DNA of 64,000 nucleotides from Roseibium aggregatum (GTDB lineage Bacteria; Pseudomonadota; Alphaproteobacteria; Rhizobiales; Stappiaceae): NCBI RefSeq assembly GCF_014692675.1, contig NZ_JABFCZ010000001.1, positions 62,001 to 126,000 of the forward strand, read 5' to 3'. Shown piece by piece: positions 60,089 to 64,000 of this stretch (position 1 is its first letter; each line of letters starts with the position of its first letter). The notes under the pieces were generated by a model. It saw only the letters and a program-made list of their open reading frames with translations, ran no database searches and was not told where the DNA came from. The position numbers and the translations under genes were made by a program.

Positions 60089-61435
60089 TTACTTGATCTT
60101 GGAAAGCTCGTCGTTCATCTCGGCGACGGCGGCGGGCGCGTCGATCTCGCCGTCGATGAACTTGCGAACCACCCGGTTGATGACCTGGCTGTTGATCATC
60201 TTGGAGGCAAGCGCGAGCTGGCCGTCCTTGACGCCCCAACGCTGGGCGACGTCGAGGCCGCCGACGATCTGGTCGATCATGTCCTGGGAGTAGAGGTCGC
60301 CGAGCGGGGCCTTGCGGTCGACGCCGACCGGGAGCTTCGCCCAGGCGTCGGTGAAGGCGGTCGGATTGTCCTTGGTACCGCGACGGACCGGGAACTTGCC
60401 TTCCGGCGCGATCGACAGGGTCTGGGTGTAGCCCTCATCCATGGAGAACTTGACGAATTCCTTCGCCGCATCCGTGTCCGCATCGGAGGTGATGCCGAAA
60501 TAGCGGATATCGGCCCAGGCCGCTCCGTCCGGGTTGGACGGTCCGGAGAAGTTGGTGACGATACCGGTCTTCGACGCCAGTTCGGTCGAGGTCGGGTCGT
60601 CGTTGATGGTCGGCGGGGCGCTGTCGCGCAGGCCGGCCAGCTCATCGAGAATGAAGGGCGACCAGATGATCATCGCGGCATTACCGGAGAAATAGAGTTC
60701 GCGCGACTGTTTCCAGTAGAGGTCGCCCGGGGGCGAGGCCTTGGCAATGGTCTTGTAGAAGTTCAGCACCTCGGTGGTCTTGGCTTCATCAAGCGGCTTG
60801 AAGCCGCCGGAGCCGACCGGAGACACGCCGTTGGCAAGGAACACCTGCTCCAGCACCTGGCTCATGAAGTTCTCGTCCACCTTGGTGGCAGCCACGAATC
60901 CGAACATTTCCGGCGGATTGTTCAGCTTCTTGATGGCGGCTTCCACGGCGGCATAGGAGGTCGGTGCAGCGAGACCGGCCGCGTCGAACAGGTCCTTGCG
61001 GTAGACGATCATCTGGGTCCAGCCGTCGACCGGCACGGAGGCGTATTCGCCCTCGAAGGTCGCCATGGAAAGCGCGCCGGGCGCAAAGGTGCCCTTGCCG
61101 AGTTCGTCGATCACCTCGGTCGCGGCCTCGGTGTCGAGAATGCCGGCTTCCGCCCAGGGCAGAGCATACTGCAGCGTGTGATAGATCACGTCGGGCAGAT
61201 CACCGGCCGCGAAAGCTGCCGTTGCGCGGGTACCGAGGTCTTTTTCGGTGACCGGAATGACCTCCACTTCGGTGCCGGTTTTCGCCTTGAACTCGTCTGC
61301 CATCTGCTGCTGCTTGGCCAGCCGCTCCGGCTGCTCCTCGGTGGTCCAGAAGCGGATCGTGCCGGCCTGGGCGGCGAAGGCCGTCAGTGTCAGCGCAAGC
61401 GCCGACGAGGCGAATAGTCTGCTGTAGTAGGTCAT
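60089..61435 (-). CDS. Extracellular sugar-binding protein (family 1)
   Basis: A 448-residue periplasmic binding protein. The N-terminus is a classic Sec signal (MTYYSRLFASSALALTLTAF, cleavage after AQA near residue 24), with no lipobox. GTIRFWTTEEQ follows, as in family 1 solute-binding proteins. It should deliver an oligosaccharide or glycoside to the two permeases downstream. The ATG overlaps the LacI stop (ATGA, 61432-61435), so the regulator and binding protein are co-translated. A stem-loop and an inverted-repeat element separate it from the permeases. Confidence 0.9.
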   Translation of the reverse strand: MTYYSRLFASSALALTLTAFAAQAGTIRFWTTEEQPERLAKQQQMADEFKAKTGTEVEVIPVTEKDLGTRATAAFAAGDLPDVIYHTLQYALPWAEAGILDTEAATEVIDELGKGTFAPGALSMATFEGEYASVPVDGWTQMIVYRKDLFDAAGLAAPTSYAAVEAAIKKLNNPPEMFGFVAATKVDENFMSQVLEQVFLANGVSPVGSGGFKPLDEAKTTEVLNFYKTIAKASPPGDLYWKQSRELYFSGNAAMIIWSPFILDELAGLRDSAPPTINDDPTSTELASKTGIVTNFSGPSNPDGAAWADIRYFGITSDADTDAAKEFVKFSMDEGYTQTLSIAPEGKFPVRRGTKDNPTAFTDAWAKLPVGVDRKAPLGDLYSQDMIDQIVGGLDVAQRWGVKDGQLALASKMINSQVINRVVRKFIDGEIDAPAAVAEMNDELSKIK

Positions 61436-62547
61436 GCTTTTCCTCCCGATTTGGATACGGTTTCGTTGATTTCTTTCGCCGGACCGGCGGACGGTCCGAA
61501 GCCGTGGGACCCGCGGGCGACAAACCGCGCCCGGTCAAGTTCGCGCAGCTTTTCCGGGGCTTCGCCCTTGATCCTGCGGATGAGAAGGTCGGTCAGCCGG
61601 GCGCCGGCGCGGCGCGTATCGACGGCGTAGGTCGTCAGCGGCGGCGTCATCAGTTCGGCTTCGGGAATATCGTCATAGGAGATGAGCGAGAGGTCCCGGC
61701 CGATTTGCAGGCCCAGTTCCTTCGCCGCGTCGTAGACACCGATCGCGGCGCGATCGACCGCACACAGGATGGCGGTCGGCGGGTTCTCCTGGTTCAGGAT
61801 CAGGCGCGCGGAATTGGCGCCTTCCTGCCGGCTCAGCGCGGGCGGGGCGACCAGCTCGGCCGCAAACGGCAGCTTCGCCGCCTTCAGCCCGGCGCGATAC
61901 CCTTCTGAGCGCAGGCGGGCGTACATGTAGCGGTCGCCCGCCGGGATGAAGCCGATGCGCTCATGGCCGAGTTCCGCCAGACGCATGACCGCATCGGCCA
62001 TGGCCGTTTCGCTGTCGATGTCGAACCAGGCGCAGCCGTGGTCGTCCGCCGTCCGGCCGTAAAGAACGAACGGAACATCGGCCTCGCGCAGCAGATGGAC
62101 GCGCGGATCGTCGACCAGGGTGCGCGGTAGAATGAAGCCGTCGACCTTGCGTTCGTCGGCGAGCTTGCACAGCAGGCGGAAGGTATCGGTGTCACTTGCC
62201 GCGGTTGCCACGGTCATGGTCCAGTCGGCGGCGGAAGCCGCTTCAGAGACGCCGTCGAGGAAGTCGGCCAGGAACGGCCGGTGCCGGTCGTATTCGCTGA
62301 TCTGGATGATCAGCCCGATGGAACGGACCCGGCCCGTGCGGATCGCCTGGGCATTGCTCAAGGGGCGGTATCCGAGGCGCTCGGCCGCATCGCGTACCTT
62401 CAGACGGGTCGATTCCGAAATATCCGGATAGCCGTTCAGCGCGCGGCTGACCGTGCTCTTGGTCATGCCGAGACTGTCGGCCACATCCATGATCGTGACC
62501 CGCTGTCTGCGCAGCGCTGTTCGCACCTTAAAGGCGTTCGGTTCCAA
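61432..62547 (-). CDS. LacI-family transcriptional regulator of the sugar operon
   Basis: A 371-residue regulator. The N-terminal helix-turn-helix reads VTIMDVADSLGMTKSTVSRALNG in LacI form and is followed by ERLGYRPLSNAQAIRTG. A periplasmic-binding-protein-like effector domain follows (SIGLIIQISEYDRHRPF; ERIGFIPAGD). The TTG at 62547 is preferred as start: GGGAGGAAA lies about 7-8 bases upstream. A TTG at 62601 lacks such a site. As the first gene of the operon it probably represses its own transcription and that of the transporter until the imported sugar binds. Confidence 0.88.
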   Translation of the reverse strand: MEPNAFKVRTALRRQRVTIMDVADSLGMTKSTVSRALNGYPDISESTRLKVRDAAERLGYRPLSNAQAIRTGRVRSIGLIIQISEYDRHRPFLADFLDGVSEAASAADWTMTVATAASDTDTFRLLCKLADERKVDGFILPRTLVDDPRVHLLREADVPFVLYGRTADDHGCAWFDIDSETAMADAVMRLAELGHERIGFIPAGDRYMYARLRSEGYRAGLKAAKLPFAAELVAPPALSRQEGANSARLILNQENPPTAILCAVDRAAIGVYDAAKELGLQIGRDLSLISYDDIPEAELMTPPLTTYAVDTRRAGARLTDLLIRRIKGEAPEKLRELDRARFVARGSHGFGPSAGPAKEINETVSKSGGKA

Positions 62548-62734
62548 AGCCGTTTTCCTCCCGTTGCCTTCAAGTGAAAGCTCCGAAACCGGTTTCGGCA
62601 ACCCTTTTATTGATCTTTGCGCGCGAAGCCGCCCGTTCGGACGGATCCGCTGCGATCATCTTCAATTGTCAGGGAATGGATGCGGAGGCCCTGATGCAGG
62701 CTCGCGCCGCAACAGAATCTCGCGGCGAAATAAT
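62548..62734 (-). promoter_or_regulatory. Upstream region of the LacI-sugar operon
   Basis: This non-coding stretch between the dehydrogenase terminator and the regulator start must contain the operon promoter and probably the LacI operator. A near-palindromic CCGAAACCGGTTTCGG segment at 62583-62598, with central CCGGTTTCGG symmetry, is the best operator candidate. It fits the usual CG-centred LacI-family operator pattern but is unproven. Confidence 0.5.
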
Positions 62735-62763
62735 AAACCCCGGGCGGTTAACGCCCGGGGTTT
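62735..62763 (-). terminator. Rho-independent terminator of the dehydrogenase gene
   Basis: A perfect 12-bp stem, AAACCCCGGGCG (62735-62746) and its complement (62752-62763), closes a 5-base loop. Reading leftward the RNA continues ATTATTTC, a U-rich tail, 16 bases past the dehydrogenase stop codon. It isolates the aldehyde dehydrogenase from the sugar operon. Confidence 0.9.
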
Positions 62764-62779
62764 GCAGACTTCGGAAAGG

Positions 62780-64000
62780 TCAGGACTTCTGCGTCACGAA
62801 GCGGGTGTCGAGATAGGCCTCGAGCGCCTCCGATCCGCCCTCGGTGCCGTAGCCGGAATCCTTGACACCGCCGAAAGGCACTTCGGGCAGCGCGAGGCCG
62901 AGGTGGTTGATGGTCAGCATGCCGGCCAGGACCCGCGAGCCCAGCGCCTGCGCGACATCGGTCGAGCCGGTGAAGGCATAGGCCGCAAGGCCGAAGGGAA
63001 GCCGGTTGGCTTCGCCGATGGCGTCATCCAAGGTGGAGAAGCGGTTGATCACGGCGAGCGGTCCGAAGGGCTCCTCGTTCATGACGCGGGCTTCGGTCGG
63101 CACGTCGGTCAGCACCGTCGGCTCGAAGAAATAGCCCTGGTTGCCGATGCGATTGCCGCCGGTGGTCAGCTTGCCGCCCCGGTCGACCGCTTCGTTGATC
63201 AGGCCTTCAAGGGCCGGGATGCGGCGCTCGTTGGCGAGCGGGCCCATGTCGACGCCGTCTTCCAGGCCGTTGCCGACCTTCACCGCCTTCGCAGCCTCGG
63301 TAAAGCCTTCCATGAACCGGTCGGCGATGGCGTCCTGCACCAGGAACCGGGTCGGCGACACGCAAACCTGGCCGGCGTTGCGGAACTTGTGGGTCGCCAT
63401 CATCTTCACGGCCTTGTCCACATCCGCGTCGTCAAACACCATGACCGGTGCGTGGCCGCCAAGCTCCATGGTGGCGCGCTTCATATGCAGGCCGGCAAGC
63501 GCGGCGAGCTGCTTTCCGACCGGCGTGGACCCGGTGAAGGTCACCTTGCGGATCACCGGATGCGGGATCAGGTATTCGGAGATTTCAGCCGGCACGCCGA
63601 AGACCAGCCCAACCACGCCCGCCGGAATGCCGGCATCGACGAAGCAGCGGATCAGTTCCGCCGGAGACGCGGGCGTTTCTTCCGGCGCCTTGACGATGAT
63701 CGAACACCCGGTCGCGACCGCGGCGGAGAGCTTGCGCACGACCTGGTTGATCGGGAAGTTCCACGGCGTGAAGGCGGCGACCGGACCGACGGGAACCTTG
63801 ACAGTCATCTGCAGCACGCCGGGGGCGCGGGCCGGAATGACCTGGCCGTAGGTGCGGCGGCCTTCCTCGGCGAACCAGTCGATGACGTCGGCGCCGGCAA
63901 GCACTTCCATCTTGGACTGGCCCAACGGCTTGCCCTGCTCGCGCGTCATCATCCAGGCAATGTCGCCGGCGCGCTCGCGCAGCAGGTCGGCCGCCTTGCG
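62780..64000 (-). CDS. NAD(P)-dependent aldehyde dehydrogenase, succinate-semialdehyde type (partial)
   Basis: The 3' portion of an ALDH gene that enters from the right edge: 406 residues are visible, of about 480 expected. The frame stays open through base 64000, so Met codons near 63952 are internal. Motifs: [19 protein letters not shown], the catalytic glutamate in MELGGHAPV, the catalytic cysteine in NAGQVCVSP, and [10 protein letters not shown]. The [12 protein letters not shown] context and REQGKP are typical of GabD-like succinate-semialdehyde or glutarate-semialdehyde dehydrogenases, but other aldehydes are possible. It has its own terminator and is probably unrelated to both the sugar operon and the PKS cluster. 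Confidence 0.85.
   Translation of the reverse strand, partial: RKAADLLRERAGDIAWMMTREQGKPLGQSKMEVLAGADVIDWFAEEGRRTYGQVIPARAPGVLQMTVKVPVGPVAAFTPWNFPINQVVRKLSAAVATGCSIIVKAPEETPASPAELIRCFVDAGIPAGVVGLVFGVPAEISEYLIPHPVIRKVTFTGSTPVGKQLAALAGLHMKRATMELGGHAPVMVFDDADVDKAVKMMATHKFRNAGQVCVSPTRFLVQDAIADRFMEGFTEAAKAVKVGNGLEDGVDMGPLANERRIPALEGLINEAVDRGGKLTTGGNRIGNQGYFFEPTVLTDVPTEARVMNEEPFGPLAVINRFSTLDDAIGEANRLPFGLAAYAFTGSTDVAQALGSRVLAGMLTINHLGLALPEVPFGGVKDSGYGTEGGSEALEAYLDTRFVTQKS

Noticed and set aside
59987-61417. A 476-codon plus-strand frame over the binding-protein gene, starting in the inverted-repeat arm
   Set aside because: It is opposite a clear solute-binding protein with signal peptide. Its start only looks good because the repeat arm copies the permease start.

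Overview
The window is high-GC DNA with short SD-led genes, very tight gene packing and alphaproteobacterial-type sugar-uptake genes. It looks like a chromosomal segment of an alphaproteobacterium, probably Hyphomicrobiales/Stappiaceae (Stappia, Roseibium/Labrenzia relatives); this placement is inference, as there is no rRNA or marker gene. About 55 kb belongs to one trans-acyltransferase (AT-less) polyketide/NRPS gene cluster. The last 9 kb is an unrelated carbohydrate-uptake operon and an aldehyde dehydrogenase.

Layout. (1) 1-44560, minus strand, one long operon read right to left: two tandem SyrD/PvdE-type ABC exporters, a fused AT-enoylreductase that works in trans, a 6936-residue PKS with six KS domains, a class B flavin monooxygenase, and a second PKS of at least 5590 residues with five KS domains that runs off the left edge inside an NRPS condensation domain. 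(2) 45046-47340, plus strand: a free ACP and an asparagine-synthetase-like amidotransferase. (3) 47309-52289, minus strand: P450, HMG-CoA-synthase-like enzyme, donor ACP, decarboxylating KS and ECH1, i.e. a beta-branching cassette. (4) 52415-55015: a metallophosphoesterase, a Sfp-type phosphopantetheinyl transferase and a second AT-like protein. (5) 55012-62547, minus strand: LacI regulator, binding protein, two permeases, GH63-like hydrolase and ATPase. (6) A terminator and the 3' part of a semialdehyde-dehydrogenase-like gene close the window.

How it works together (inference from domain order). The free ACP and amidotransferase make malonamoyl-ACP. The first PKS extends it with KS-DH-KR-ACP and then KS-B-ACP, the arrangement known from glutarimide polyketides. 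KS-KR-ACP, KS-MT-ACP and KS-ECH2-ACP-ACP follow, with HMGS, ECH1, decarboxylating KS and donor ACP installing a beta-branch on the tandem ACPs. A KS-DH* half module ends the first PKS and its ACP starts the second; the monooxygenase gene lies exactly between them, suggesting oxygen insertion into the chain. The second PKS continues with KS-DH-KR-ACP, two KS-DH-ACP, KS-KR-ACP, a KS lacking its HGTGT histidine, ACP, and a condensation domain. The order matches, from memory, the published sesbanimide (sbn) clusters of Stappia and Labrenzia, with PKS SbnO, monooxygenase SbnP and PedH-like SbnQ. The most likely reading is therefore an sbn-type locus rather than a wholly unknown system. Several internal features (a serine-less ACP-like insert, a crotonase relic, two inverted-repeat elements, and a DUF11-like insert in a sugar permease) still deserve a look.
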